Shown here: positions 16,006 to 24,911 of the stretch, piece by piece
Layout of the letters: each line of letters starts with the position of its first letter
Position numbering within the stretch: position 1 is the first letter of the stretch
Assembly (NCBI GenBank): GCA_016926135.1
Contig: JAFGPH010000115.1
Location: forward strand, 1 to 30,554
Reading direction: 5' to 3'
Length of the DNA: 30,554 nt
From: Deltaproteobacteria bacterium
Lineage (GTDB): Bacteria > Desulfobacterota > DSM-4660 > Desulfatiglandales > HGW-15
Made by a program: the position numbers and the translations under genes
Notes under the pieces: model-generated
Seen by the model: only the letters and a program-made list of their open reading frames with translations
Told to the model about the DNA's origin: nothing
Databases searched by the model: none

Positions 16006-17157
16006 TCAGCGTCGGACCCGCAAGGCAGCCTCGAGGCCTTTGGCGAGGCTTGTCAGGGAGTACCTCTCCTCCACCCGCTTCCTCGCCCTTCGCCCCATTC
16101 CGATCCTGAGGGCATCGTTCCTCAAGAGATCGGACAGCTTGCCGGCAAGATCGGCGACGCTGCCGGAATCTGTAAGAAGGCCCTCCTGTCCGTGCTCGAA
16201 CACGGTCCTCACTCCAGGAAGGGCCGAAGCTATGACCGGGAGACCGCACGCCATGGCCTCCAGAAGAACGAGCCCGAACGCCTCATTCGAATTCACCGAG
16301 GGGAGCACCAGCAGGTCCGCTTCCTGGTAGCAGGACGGAAGACGCTGATCGGAAACGGCCCCGAGGAACCTGACCCTGTCGGAAACCCCAAGGTCCCGTG
16401 AGAGCTTTTCATAATCCGGTCGCAAGTCGCCTTCCCCGACGATGTGGAGGTTCCACGGCCCAACCTCCCGGGAAAGCCGAGAGACAGCCTTCAGCAGGAT
16501 GTGCACACCCTTGAAATAATGCGGCCGGTCGAGTCCTCCCACAAAAAGGATGGTTCTGACTTCCTTCCCGATCCGGTCCGCCTTCCCTTCAGCGGGCGCG
16601 AACCGGTTGAGATCCACGGCAAATGGAATCTCGAAGAAACGCTCCGGGTGTTTTTCATGGAATCGCGAGATGGCGCTTTTTCGAATATAGTCCATGCTCC
16701 CGCAGGTGATCAGGTCCGCACGCCTCAGCAAGGAATCCCTGACAACCCGAAAAGGCCGACTCAGGAGTTTCCTGAGTCGGGAGGACCCCTCCATGTCCAT
16801 GTAGTACTGGAGGATCAGCCTGGCGGACACCTGTCTGAGCAGGATCAGCAGAAAAACCAACTCCGCACTGCCATAAAAGGGATAGTGAAGGAAGAGGCAA
16901 TCGAAACGCCTCAAGGTCCAAAGGAGTTGCGGCAGAACGGCTGCGTTGCCACTGGATACCAGAGGCCTGAGGCGTTTGATCGTGACTCCGTCCCGCACCT
17001 GGTTCCCGGGAGCCTCTTTGCGAAGCCCTTGATAGGCAGGGGTGAAAATGGTTACCTGGTGCCCGGAGCGTGCGTGGAGCCTGGAAAACAACCCTGCCAG
17101 ATTTCCAATGCCGCTGGGATAGGGCGGATATGCGCAGACGATGTGAGCGATCTTCAT
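16006..17157 (-). CDS. Glycosyltransferase family 4
   Basis: The ATG at 17157 follows GGAGG and begins MKIAHIVCAYPPYPSGIGN, the usual start of the family; an ATG nine codons upstream has no such support. 383 residues. The N-terminal Rossmann domain holds the glycine-rich loop PSGIGN; the C-terminal domain holds FVGGLDRPHYFKGVHILLKA, the loop before LVLPSVNSNEAFGLVLLEAM (E-x7-E motif) and LPVIASALPGV. This is a retaining GT-B enzyme that adds a sugar from a nucleotide donor to the growing lipid-linked glycan at the cytoplasmic side. It lies 86 bases downstream of the minus-strand GT2 gene and is probably transcribed with it. Sugar specificity cannot be read from sequence. Confidence 0.9.
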   Translation of the reverse strand: MKIAHIVCAYPPYPSGIGNLAGLFSRLHARSGHQVTIFTPAYQGLRKEAPGNQVRDGVTIKRLRPLVSSGNAAVLPQLLWTLRRFDCLFLHYPFYGSAELVFLLILLRQVSARLILQYYMDMEGSSRLRKLLSRPFRVVRDSLLRRADLITCGSMDYIRKSAISRFHEKHPERFFEIPFAVDLNRFAPAEGKADRIGKEVRTILFVGGLDRPHYFKGVHILLKAVSRLSREVGPWNLHIVGEGDLRPDYEKLSRDLGVSDRVRFLGAVSDQRLPSCYQEADLLVLPSVNSNEAFGLVLLEAMACGLPVIASALPGVRTVFEHGQEGLLTDSGSVADLAGKLSDLLRNDALRIGMGRRARKRVEERYSLTSLAKGLEAALRVRR

Positions 17158-17235
17158 TCGTCCTCCGGTCCCCCTCACCGCCATCTTCTTCGTCCTCTGC
17201 CGGATTTTGAAACACTTCCTGAGGCCGGCCGACCA

Positions 17236-17252
17236 AAGGACTCTCAGTCCTT
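17236..17252 (-). other. Perfect 7-bp hairpin at the end of the GT2 gene
   Basis: AAGGACT (17236-17242) and AGTCCTT (17246-17252) pair around a 3-base loop that touches the stop codon of the minus-strand GT2 gene. Only three T follow on the minus strand, so termination would be weak; a message-stability role is also possible. Confidence 0.3.
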
Positions 17253-18272
17253 AAGGGCGATCTCCCGGCACGAAATCCTATGCTGAACCAACAGCTTCCT
17301 GAACTCTCCGCCTGTCAACTTTCTATGCCTGACTATCCTTTTTCTTCTCCTCAGCACGCCCGGCAGACCCCGGATTGCGGAAGCATAGGCCCGGAGAATC
17401 GTGCGAACCAGCCGGCCTATGGAGGCGTTCGTGGCAAACCGTCCGGCCGCACCCCTTCCGGTGAATATGCCGTAGGCGTGCAGAGCGAACCTTGCCAGGG
17501 TGTAAAAGGGGCTCGTCACGATGGAAGAAACGGGGAAATACTTGAGCAAGATCCATATCCTGTTTCTTTCTACATGGAACGCCTTCATGGCCGAGTAGCT
17601 TCCGACCGTCCCAGAATATCGATGGTACACAACCGCCTCAGGACAAAATACCGCATCGTATCCCAGGAGGCGACCATGGAGCCCGATGTCCGCATCATCT
17701 CCGTAGGCAAAAAAAGTCTCATCAAAGCCACCGATCTCTTCCAGCATCTTCCGCCGGTAGAGCGCCGCACAGCCCGAAGGAAAGAGGATCTCCCGCTGCC
17801 CGTCATATTGCCCGGTATCCCTCTCCAGTCGCCCTCTGCCACGATTGAGGCCGTCAGGATACATGAGATGCCCGGTGTTGTCGATCTCATCCCTCCTGCA
17901 GAAATTCAAGACCTTGGACCCGACCATGCCGATTTGTGGACCATGCTCCATGCAACTCACCAGGTTTGCAAGCCATTCCGGATGCGCCTCGATATCGTTG
18001 TTCAGCAGCGCAACATACCGGCCTCTCGCCTGCCCAATCCCCACGTTGTTTCCCCCTGCAAAACCTCGGTTTTGGGGCAACGCGATCAGGTGGACCCTGT
18101 CGCCGTAATGAGTTTCGATGAATTCGACCGAACCGTCGACCGAACCGTTATCCACCACGATGACCTCGACATCCCTGAGGGTCTGCGCCCTGAGCGAATC
18201 CAGGCAGGCGGACAGATACCTTTTTCCGTTCCAGTTCAGGATGATGACGGAAACGACCGGTGAACAGGCCAT
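17244..18272 (-). CDS. Glycosyltransferase family 2 (rhamnosyltransferase-like)
   Basis: 342 residues from the ATG at 18272, with GGAG eight bases upstream. The GT-A fold is plain: VSVIILNWNGKRYLSACLDS, VIVVDNGSVDGS, the PQNRGFAGGNNVGI segment typical of WbbL/RfbN-like rhamnosyltransferases, LLNNDIEAHPEWL (metal-binding region) and GGFDETFFAYGDDADIGL with the downstream His-Arg-Tyr. It uses a nucleotide sugar in the cytoplasm to extend the glycan. No dTDP-rhamnose genes are in the window, so the donor is unproven. A candidate promoter lies 46-75 bases upstream, and it heads a short minus-strand operon with the GT4 gene. Confidence 0.9.
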   Translation of the reverse strand: MACSPVVSVIILNWNGKRYLSACLDSLRAQTLRDVEVIVVDNGSVDGSVEFIETHYGDRVHLIALPQNRGFAGGNNVGIGQARGRYVALLNNDIEAHPEWLANLVSCMEHGPQIGMVGSKVLNFCRRDEIDNTGHLMYPDGLNRGRGRLERDTGQYDGQREILFPSGCAALYRRKMLEEIGGFDETFFAYGDDADIGLHGRLLGYDAVFCPEAVVYHRYSGTVGSYSAMKAFHVERNRIWILLKYFPVSSIVTSPFYTLARFALHAYGIFTGRGAAGRFATNASIGRLVRTILRAYASAIRGLPGVLRRRKRIVRHRKLTGGEFRKLLVQHRISCREIALKD

Positions 18273-18317
18273 GAGTCTACTCCGGCATCGGCTCGATATG
18301 TGGAAGATGCCGGCCTT

Positions 18318-18347
18318 ATTATCCTATGAGTTTCGAAGGAATTGCAA
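18318..18347 (-). promoter_or_regulatory. Candidate promoter for the minus-strand GT2-GT4 pair
   Basis: Read on the minus strand, TTGCAA (18342-18347) and GATAAT (18318-18323) are separated by 18 bases, and the -10 lies 46 bases before the ATG. Confidence 0.45.
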
Positions 18348-18365
18348 CCGGCTCGGCCAATGAAC

Positions 18366-18394
18366 TTGTTGAGCAATAACAGATCGATTATAGT
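18366..18394 (+). promoter_or_regulatory. Candidate promoter for the long plus-strand glycan operon
   Basis: TTGTTG (18366-18371) and TATAGT (18389-18394) are spaced by 17 bases, 46 bases before the ATG at 18440. It lies back-to-back with the minus-strand promoter in the 167-base divergent gap. Confidence 0.5.
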
Positions 18395-18439
18395 ATCGCA
18401 CCAGAAAGGGATTCAAGACCACAAACGAAACAGGGTCGG

Positions 18440-20584
18440 ATGAAGACACCTTGGCCCCATATCGGTGAACGATCGCCAGGAAGGCTGGTTGATCAGGCCT
18501 TCCCCGTCTTTTTGATCCTCTCCCTGGGCATCATCGGATATACGAGCTCGCTCGACGCCTCATTTCATTTCGACGACTTTCCCTCCATTCTGCGGAACAA
18601 GTCCATACAAAACCTTGGGGATTTCGGGGCCATATGGCATATCAACCCGACCCGTTTCGTGGCCAACCTGACCTTTGCAATCAACTTTCATTTTCACGGG
18701 CTCACTGTGTTCGGTTTTCACGCGGTCAATATCCTCATTCATCTCCTCTCCTCCCTCAGCGTTTACTGGCTGGTCAGGCTCCTTTTTGCGACGCCGCAGC
18801 TCAGGGATGTCCCCCTCGCCTCTCAGGGTGTGCACGTAGCCCTCGCTGCCTCCCTCCTGTTTGTCTGCCATCCGATCCAAACCCAGGCGGTCACGTACAT
18901 CGTCCAGAGAGTTGCATCCCTTGCGGCCCTGTTTTACTTCCTTTCCACGGCACTTTACATCCGGGCGCGCCTGTGCCTGGAGCAGGGCAGTCTGCTGCAT
19001 CTGCCCCTGTACTGCGGGTCGATCGCAGCCGCTCTTCTGGCCATGTTCTGCAAGGAAAATTCCATTACCCTGCCCTTCACCCTCCTTGTCGTGGAGGGCT
19101 TTTTCTTCTCCCCCTCCTGGAGGAGACTGCTGGGAAGGATCCCCTATCTCGCTTTCATGCTGATGACTCTCCCGGTAATTCCCGTCACCTGGATAGCGAC
19201 CCGGCCTTCCCTGGTAGCGCAGCTGGGACCGATCATGGAAACGGACGCCATCTCCAGGTACGACTACTTCCTCACTCAGTTCAAGGTCATTCCTACCTAC
19301 CTCGGCCTCCTCCTCTTTCCCATAAGGCAAAGTCTGGATTATGATTTTCCCTTGGCCCACAGCCTTTTTGACCCCGTAATCCTGGCCTCTTTCCTGCTCC
19401 TCCTGGCCTTGGGAGCCGCAGCCCTTTTTCTGTTCAGGAGGTTCAGGCTCATCTCCTTCGGAATCGTCTGGTTTTTCATCACCCTTTCGGTCGAGTCGAG
19501 CTTCATCCCGATCAGTGACGTCATCTTCGAGCACAGGGTCTATCTTCCTTCCTTCGGGATATTTCTTTCGCTTACAGGGATCCTTTTTTCTCTGCTGCAC
19601 GCGCGCAAAAAGGCACTCCTGGGGTTTTTCGCCCTGGTCATCCCGGTGCTGCTCTTTTTGACGGTGAACCGCAACATCACCTGGAGGGAGCAGGTTCTGA
19701 TTTGGAACGACGCGGCCAAGACGGCCCCCCGCAAATTCAGGGTGCTCGTGAACCGGGGGGCAGGGTACAGCTTCCTGGACAAGGCCGAGTATGCGGTCAA
19801 GGATTACGAAAGGGCTGCCGCACTGGGCCGTGACGACGCCACACCCTACCTCAATCTGGGCCTGCATTTCCTGGCCACTGGAAAGTTTGACTCCGCGGTA
19901 TCCGAGTTTGACAGGGCCCTGCGGGTGGAGCCCGGCTCCACCAACATTTACCTCCATCGCGGGCTGGCGCACATGGCCTGGGGCAAATACGATCTGGCCT
20001 ATGAGGATTTCCGCAAGGCCACGCTGCTGGATCCAAACAATCCCTATTACTTCAATGCCCTCGGAGTCGCCTGCAACAAGCTGAAGAGGTACTCTTACGC
20101 CAGAGTAGCCTTTGCGCGGGCCATTGCACTGGATGACCGTTATGCGCCCCCCCATTTAAATCGGGGAAAAACCCTCCGCTCCCTAGGGAACCTCTCCGGG
20201 GCCATCCGGGATTTCCGGCGGGCGGCGGAGCTGGAGCCTGACCTGGCAGACGTCTATTTCAACTGGGCCCTGGTTCACGTGGAGCGATCGGAATACAGAG
20301 ACGCCGTCGAGCAATTTTCCAAGGCCGTCGCCTTGACTCCCGGCTATGCGGAGGCCTACAACAACCGCGGCATGGCCTACCACCGGATGGGGCTCCACGA
20401 CCGAGCTCTTTTGGATCTTGATCGTGCCGTGGAGTTGAATCCCTCCCTCGCAAGGCTATACAGGAACAGGTCCAGGGTGTTTCAGTCCCTGGGAAGAGAG
20501 AAAGAGGCAATCGCTGACTCCGCCAGGGCCGAGGACCTTGAGGAGAAGCAGGCGGACGGAGGGAGAGCTTCGACCGACCCATGA
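18440..20584 (+). CDS. TMTC-like GT-C membrane glycosyltransferase with about eight TPRs (second copy)
   Basis: 714 residues from the ATG at 18440, with AGGG just upstream. FHFDDFPSI (Asp45, Asp46) gives the GT-C acidic pair; HPIQTQAVTYIVQRVASLAA, FCKENSITLP and EHRVYLPSFGIF match the first copy motif for motif. About ten membrane helices are followed, after NRNITWREQ, by about eight TPRs of 34 residues (about 433-705), for example AYNNRGMAYHRMGLHDRALL. TPRs in this family are expected on the lumenal/periplasmic side and could hold protein acceptors. The stop TGA overlaps the ATG of the flippase gene in an ATGA, so the two are made together; this ties the protein to glycan assembly. A role as O-glycosyltransferase or as a polymerase is inferred, not shown. 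Confidence 0.82.
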   Translation: MKTPWPHIGERSPGRLVDQAFPVFLILSLGIIGYTSSLDASFHFDDFPSILRNKSIQNLGDFGAIWHINPTRFVANLTFAINFHFHGLTVFGFHAVNILIHLLSSLSVYWLVRLLFATPQLRDVPLASQGVHVALAASLLFVCHPIQTQAVTYIVQRVASLAALFYFLSTALYIRARLCLEQGSLLHLPLYCGSIAAALLAMFCKENSITLPFTLLVVEGFFFSPSWRRLLGRIPYLAFMLMTLPVIPVTWIATRPSLVAQLGPIMETDAISRYDYFLTQFKVIPTYLGLLLFPIRQSLDYDFPLAHSLFDPVILASFLLLLALGAAALFLFRRFRLISFGIVWFFITLSVESSFIPISDVIFEHRVYLPSFGIFLSLTGILFSLLHARKKALLGFFALVIPVLLFLTVNRNITWREQVLIWNDAAKTAPRKFRVLVNRGAGYSFLDKAEYAVKDYERAAALGRDDATPYLNLGLHFLATGKFDSAVSEFDRALRVEPGSTNIYLHRGLAHMAWGKYDLAYEDFRKATLLDPNNPYYFNALGVACNKLKRYSYARVAFARAIALDDRYAPPHLNRGKTLRSLGNLSGAIRDFRRAAELEPDLADVYFNWALVHVERSEYRDAVEQFSKAVALTPGYAEAYNNRGMAYHRMGLHDRALLDLDRAVELNPSLARLYRNRSRVFQSLGREKEAIADSARAEDLEEKQADGGRASTDP

Positions 20585-22092
20585 CTCCCCTGAAACTCAA
20601 CATGATCGCCAATTTCGCCGGCCAGGGGTGGTCGGCCTTGATGGCCTTTGTTTTTGTCCCGCTTTATATCCGGTTCCTGGGCATCGAGGCCTATGGCCTG
20701 ATCGGTTTCTACGCCACGCTTCAGGGAGCCTTTCAGATTTTGGATTTTGGTCTGAGTCAGACCATGAACCGGGAAATGGCCCGCTATTGCGTTCTTCCGG
20801 AGAAAGCGGCCGAGGCACGCGACCTTGCGAGGACCTTGGAAATAGGATATTGGTCGATTGGGGTTGTTATCGGTATCGGCTTATGGGCCTTGTCCCCGGT
20901 CATTGCCTCACACTGGATCAAACCGGGTGCACTCCCGCTTGAGACAGTCCAACAGTCGGTGATGATCATGGGTGTGGTGACTGCTCTGCGGTGGCCGCTG
21001 AGTTTCTATGAAGGTGGTCTCATGGGATTGCAGCGCCAGGTGCTCTGCAACAGCATCAAAATAGGGCTGGCAACCTTGAGCGGTTGCGGGGCTGCCCTGG
21101 TTCTCTGGAAAGTGTCTTCTACCATCACCGCCTTTTTCACATGGCAGATCATCGTGAGCGCCCTCTATGCCGTCCTTTTTCCTCTTTCTCTCTGGCGGAG
21201 TCTGCCCCCCTCGGTTCATCGCCCAAGCTTCAAGCCGGCTCTTCTGCGCAGCATCCGGCGTTTTGCCATGGGCATGAGCGGCATTAGCGTCTCGGCCATT
21301 GTATTCATGCAGCTCGACAAGGTGATTCTGAGCAGGTTGCTCAGTCTCGAAATGTTCGGCTTTTATGCGCTTGCAGGCGTGGCGGCGAGCGCAGTTCCGG
21401 TCATGCTGGCGGGACCGATTTTCAACGCCCTTTTCCCGCGCTTTACATCCCTGGCAGCCATGAAAGAGGAGGAGGCGCTCAGGCGCCTGTACCACCAGGG
21501 CTCCCAGCTCATGGCGGTGCTTGTTTTTCCTGTCGCCTCCGTGCTGGCCTTTTTCTCCTTCGACATCCTGCTGCTCTGGACAGGCAGCGCAGATACGGCC
21601 AGAATCACCTCTCCCATCGTCAGCATCCTGGTTGTCGGGATGGCTTTGAACGCACTCATGACCTTGCCCTATGCACTGCAAATATCACACGGATGGACCC
21701 GCATAGGACTTTTCATCACAACATTTCTGATTTTTTTCCTCGTGCCGACGATTTATTTCCTGACGACGCGCTATGGTGTTTGGGGGGCGGCCCTGACTTG
21801 GGTTGTAACGAACAGCACGTATATGGCAATAGGCCTGCCACTCACCCATCGCCGTTTGCTGAGGGGTGAGGCATGGCCGTGGCTTGGCCGGGATGTCATC
21901 CCTCCTCTCGCTGCTGCACTCCTGGTGGTCCTGCCGGTCTGGCTTTTCGTTTCGCCCCCGGTCCATGCCCTGGACTTGCTCGGCTTCTTACTGGCCGTTT
22001 TGCTTTTCGCTTGTTTGGCATCAGCCTGCGCCGCTTCCCATACCAGAGCCAGGCTATTAACAGCGCTAAGGATCAGGGTGCCCAATGTCTGA
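20581..22092 (+). CDS. Wzx-like lipid-linked oligosaccharide flippase
   Basis: 503 residues; the ATG lies within the previous stop (ATGA). The protein is nearly all membrane helices, about 12-14, and begins with NMIANFAGQGWSALMAFVFVPLYIRFLGIEAYGLIGF, written here in two overlapping halves typical of the Polysacc_synt/MATE superfamily: an early aromatic helix followed by FLGIEAYGLIGF and DFGLSQTMNREMAR. Such proteins turn undecaprenyl-linked glycans from the cytoplasmic to the periplasmic face of the inner membrane. Together with the export lipoprotein and kinase in region 2 this points to a Wzx/Wzy-type pathway, although no standard Wzy polymerase is seen in the window. Confidence 0.88.
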   Translation: MTPLKLNMIANFAGQGWSALMAFVFVPLYIRFLGIEAYGLIGFYATLQGAFQILDFGLSQTMNREMARYCVLPEKAAEARDLARTLEIGYWSIGVVIGIGLWALSPVIASHWIKPGALPLETVQQSVMIMGVVTALRWPLSFYEGGLMGLQRQVLCNSIKIGLATLSGCGAALVLWKVSSTITAFFTWQIIVSALYAVLFPLSLWRSLPPSVHRPSFKPALLRSIRRFAMGMSGISVSAIVFMQLDKVILSRLLSLEMFGFYALAGVAASAVPVMLAGPIFNALFPRFTSLAAMKEEEALRRLYHQGSQLMAVLVFPVASVLAFFSFDILLLWTGSADTARITSPIVSILVVGMALNALMTLPYALQISHGWTRIGLFITTFLIFFLVPTIYFLTTRYGVWGAALTWVVTNSTYMAIGLPLTHRRLLRGEAWPWLGRDVIPPLAAALLVVLPVWLFVSPPVHALDLLGFLLAVLLFACLASACAASHTRARLLTALRIRVPNV

Positions 22093-22963
22093 ACCGTCCG
22101 ACCGTTTCACGCGGCAATGCGCACCATCGCGGACTCCGTCCAGCCCCATCCGTAAACTCACCGACCGCATCCTTTATCTCGGGCGCGACCTGCTCGACCT
22201 GTACCTCCGGAACACACGAAGAGCTTCGCGCACCCCGTACGGTTTCACATTGCAGGGCAGCCTTTCTCCGCACCACCGCGGAATGCGGAAAGGCACCTTT
22301 GAGCAGGAGCAAACAGCCGTCATTCATGACCTGTTGCTTCAGTCCGATGTCTTTGTCGATGTAGGGGCGAACATAGGCTACTACTCCTGCCTCGCCCTTT
22401 CGCTGGGCAAATGCGTCCTTGCGGTGGAACCTCTTGGGGTCAATTTGGAACACCTTTATAGGAATCTGATTCGGAATCGGTGGACCGACGTCGAAGTCTT
22501 TCCATTCGGATTGAGTGATCGACCGGGTCTTGCGACCCTTTACGGGGCTTCAAGCACCGGCGCTTCACTCATCGGCTCCTGGGCAGGCTCTACAAAGCTT
22601 ATCCGCCGGGTAATCCCTGTGTCCACCCTGGACATTGTTCTTGGCGATCGGTTTGCAGGAAGGAAGCTTCTCATCAAGATAGACGTAGAGGGAGCCGAAT
22701 ATCAGGTCTTGAAAGGAGCCACCAAGACAGTAAACCTCATCCCGAAGCCTGCATGGCTGATCGAGATTTGCTTCAAGGAATTCTTTCCGGGCGGAGTCAA
22801 TCCGAATTATGCCGCCACATTTGATCTGTTTTGGCGGCACGGATACGAAGCGCGGGCGGCAAGCCGCGACTTTAAACGAATTACGCCTACCGATGTGAAG
22901 CGATGGGCTCAAGCCGGCTATTGCGACTCCGGTGCTATCAATTACCTGTTTGTTCCCGGATGA
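22085..22963 (+). CDS. FkbM-family methyltransferase
   Basis: 292 residues; the ATG overlaps the end of the flippase gene by 8 bases. A basic N-terminal region (1-85) precedes the SAM-binding motif VFVDVGANIGYYSCLALS and the acidic end of strand 2 (LAVEPLGVN). The FkbM hallmark LIKIDVEGAEYQVLKGA follows in the second half. FkbM enzymes transfer a methyl group from S-adenosylmethionine to an oxygen, and in polysaccharide operons they usually methylate a sugar hydroxyl. It is one of three methyltransferases in this operon. Confidence 0.88.
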   Translation: MSEPSDRFTRQCAPSRTPSSPIRKLTDRILYLGRDLLDLYLRNTRRASRTPYGFTLQGSLSPHHRGMRKGTFEQEQTAVIHDLLLQSDVFVDVGANIGYYSCLALSLGKCVLAVEPLGVNLEHLYRNLIRNRWTDVEVFPFGLSDRPGLATLYGASSTGASLIGSWAGSTKLIRRVIPVSTLDIVLGDRFAGRKLLIKIDVEGAEYQVLKGATKTVNLIPKPAWLIEICFKEFFPGGVNPNYAATFDLFWRHGYEARAASRDFKRITPTDVKRWAQAGYCDSGAINYLFVPG

Positions 22964-23026
22964 CCATCGGGGTTTTTACTTTGCGGACTCCCTTGCAGAG
23001 GCAGTCAATTGCGAGGACAGGACACC

Positions 23027-23752
23027 ATGTCCACACACGTGTTGAAGTCCAGACTTGAAATTGCGGCAGCTCGCGAAGTTCTGCGAAACCTGCGCCTCTC
23101 CTTCCAGGAATCGTGGCTCCGATTCTTGCTTAGAAAGCTTCGGCTCAGGGGATCTCCTCCGGGGGTGGATGAAACCAAGAGCTGGGACGTTTTGAAAACC
23201 TCCCAGTTCATAGGGCATCGTGTCCCAAAAGGCTCAAAGATACTGGATATGGGTGCATATGCGTCGGAGATTCTTTCCATCCTGTACCGACTGGGGCACT
23301 CTCCTCTGGTCGGAATTGATCTGAACCCCCAAATTCGTCGGATGCCGTACGCGGGTTTCATCAGCTACCTCTTATCAGATTTCATGCATACGCCTTTCAA
23401 GAAAAGTTCCTTTGAGGTCATCACTTCCATTTCCACCATCGAGCATGGGTTAAATCGCACCGCATTGTTATCGGAAATCACGCGCCTGCTGCGCCCAGGT
23501 GGGTTTTTCGTAGCATCTTTTGATTACTGGCCCGATAAAATCGACACTACGGGGATTTCTCTCTTTGGGATGGAGTGGACCATTTTTTCGCGCCAGGAAG
23601 TCCTTGCCTTTATTCAAGAGGCAGGCGAGTATGGTTTGATGCCTTGCGGGAAAATCGATCTCCATGCGCAAGACCGAACGATCGATTATGAAGGAAGGCG
23701 GTATACCTTCGCGTGGATGGCCCTTAGAAAAGAGGCCTCCCTACGCCAATGA
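23027..23752 (+). CDS. Class I SAM-dependent methyltransferase
   Basis: The ATG at 23027 with GAGG ten bases upstream is preferred to an in-frame TTG at 23009; 241 residues. Motif I is ILDMGAYASEILSILYRLG (unusual, with GAYAS where GCGxG is common), followed by LVGIDLNP, the motif ISTIEHG and a LLRPGGFFVASFDY segment as in Methyltransf_11/25 proteins. The target is unknown; position between an FkbM methyltransferase and a glycosyltransferase suggests a sugar or carrier-linked glycan. The gene region is visibly less GC-rich than the export operon. Confidence 0.8.
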   Translation: MSTHVLKSRLEIAAAREVLRNLRLSFQESWLRFLLRKLRLRGSPPGVDETKSWDVLKTSQFIGHRVPKGSKILDMGAYASEILSILYRLGHSPLVGIDLNPQIRRMPYAGFISYLLSDFMHTPFKKSSFEVITSISTIEHGLNRTALLSEITRLLRPGGFFVASFDYWPDKIDTTGISLFGMEWTIFSRQEVLAFIQEAGEYGLMPCGKIDLHAQDRTIDYEGRRYTFAWMALRKEASLRQ

Positions 23753-23803
23753 TCCGGGTCATTCCGGCATACCCGTTCTGTTGAATATCGATACACAAGG
23801 ACC

Positions 23804-24898
23804 ATGCGCATACTACTGATCACGGGTTCTTTTCCGCCCATGAGATGTGGCGTGGGGGATTACACCGCACGTCTTGCCGAAGCGATCGGGAATCGCGATG
23901 GCAATTCGGTAGCTGTTTTGACGACACAACTCAGAGACCCAGGGATACCATCGAATCGCCCGTACGAGGTTTTTCCGATTGTCAGGCATTGGAGACTCCG
24001 TTACTTCCCGCAGATCCTCCGCCTCGTAAGACGATGGCACCCGGATATCATACACATGCAGTTTCCGACCCAGGGATATCGTGTCGGATGCCTTCCTCTA
24101 CTTCTGCCCAGCCTGCTCTTCCTGTTTGGCCACAAAGTCGTGCAGACCTGGCATGAATACTATACCCAAGACAACATCACAGTTGGGCTCCTTCCGAACA
24201 TGCTGATTCCCGGCGGCCTGATCGTGGTCAGACCGCACTATGTGGATCATCTGCCGGGTTTTCATCGAAGGCTGGTCCGGTTCAAAACCTTTCGGTTCAT
24301 TCCCAATGCTTCGGCCCTGCCGCCGGTTCACCTGAGTGCAAAGCAAAACGGGGAAATTCGTCAAACCTTTGCGCCGGAAGCTAAACGCCTGATTGCCTAT
24401 TTCGGTTTTATGTATCCCCACAAGGGGGTGGACCGGCTTCTGGAAATTGCTGCCCCCGACAAGGACCGGATTGTGCTGATCGGAGACATTGACCGTGCAG
24501 ATCCGTATCATTTATCTCTCTTGGAAAACTCACAGCGAGAGCCGTGGGCAGGAAAGGTCACCTTGACCGGTTTTCTGCCAGACTTGGAAGCAGCCAGAAT
24601 TATGGCCGCAGCGGATGCGGTAATACTTCCGTTTGCCGGTGGAGGAGGCATGTGGAATTCCTCGATCCATGCGGCAGCCATTCAGGGAACTTTTGTCTTA
24701 ACTACTTCACGAGAACGACTGGGCTATGACGCTGCAGAAAACATTTACTATGCTAGACCGGACGACGTTCAGGACATGCGAAAGGCGTTGAACACTTACG
24801 CAGGAAAAAAAAATACCGATGACCACATGAGGCAGTTCCCCACCTGGGGCTCAATTGCACAAGAGCACATTCGGTTCTATCGTGGGTTGTTGATGTAG
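23804..24898 (+). CDS. Glycosyltransferase family 4 (group 1)
   Basis: 364 residues from the ATG at 23804; AAGG lies close upstream. The N-terminus MRILLITGSFPPMRCGVGDYT is the classic GT4 start with the glycine-rich loop (CGVGDYT). HPDIIHMQFPTQGY, TWHEYYTQDN and the C-terminal IAYFGFMYPHKGVDRLLEIA and VILPFAGGGGMWNSSIHAA motifs fit a GT-B enzyme. The usual E-x7-E is replaced by a WNSSIHAA segment, so the donor-binding site departs from the common form. It should extend the glycan in the cytoplasm. Confidence 0.85.
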   Translation: MRILLITGSFPPMRCGVGDYTARLAEAIGNRDGNSVAVLTTQLRDPGIPSNRPYEVFPIVRHWRLRYFPQILRLVRRWHPDIIHMQFPTQGYRVGCLPLLLPSLLFLFGHKVVQTWHEYYTQDNITVGLLPNMLIPGGLIVVRPHYVDHLPGFHRRLVRFKTFRFIPNASALPPVHLSAKQNGEIRQTFAPEAKRLIAYFGFMYPHKGVDRLLEIAAPDKDRIVLIGDIDRADPYHLSLLENSQREPWAGKVTLTGFLPDLEAARIMAAADAVILPFAGGGGMWNSSIHAAAIQGTFVLTTSRERLGYDAAENIYYARPDDVQDMRKALNTYAGKKNTDDHMRQFPTWGSIAQEHIRFYRGLLM

Positions 24899-24911
24899 GG
24901 ATTCCAGTTCT

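Noticed and set aside
18560..20155. 531-codon open frame on the minus strand opposite the second TMTC-like gene
   Set aside because: Composition is Gly/Gln/Glu-rich without motifs, and it is antisense to a well-supported membrane/TPR protein.
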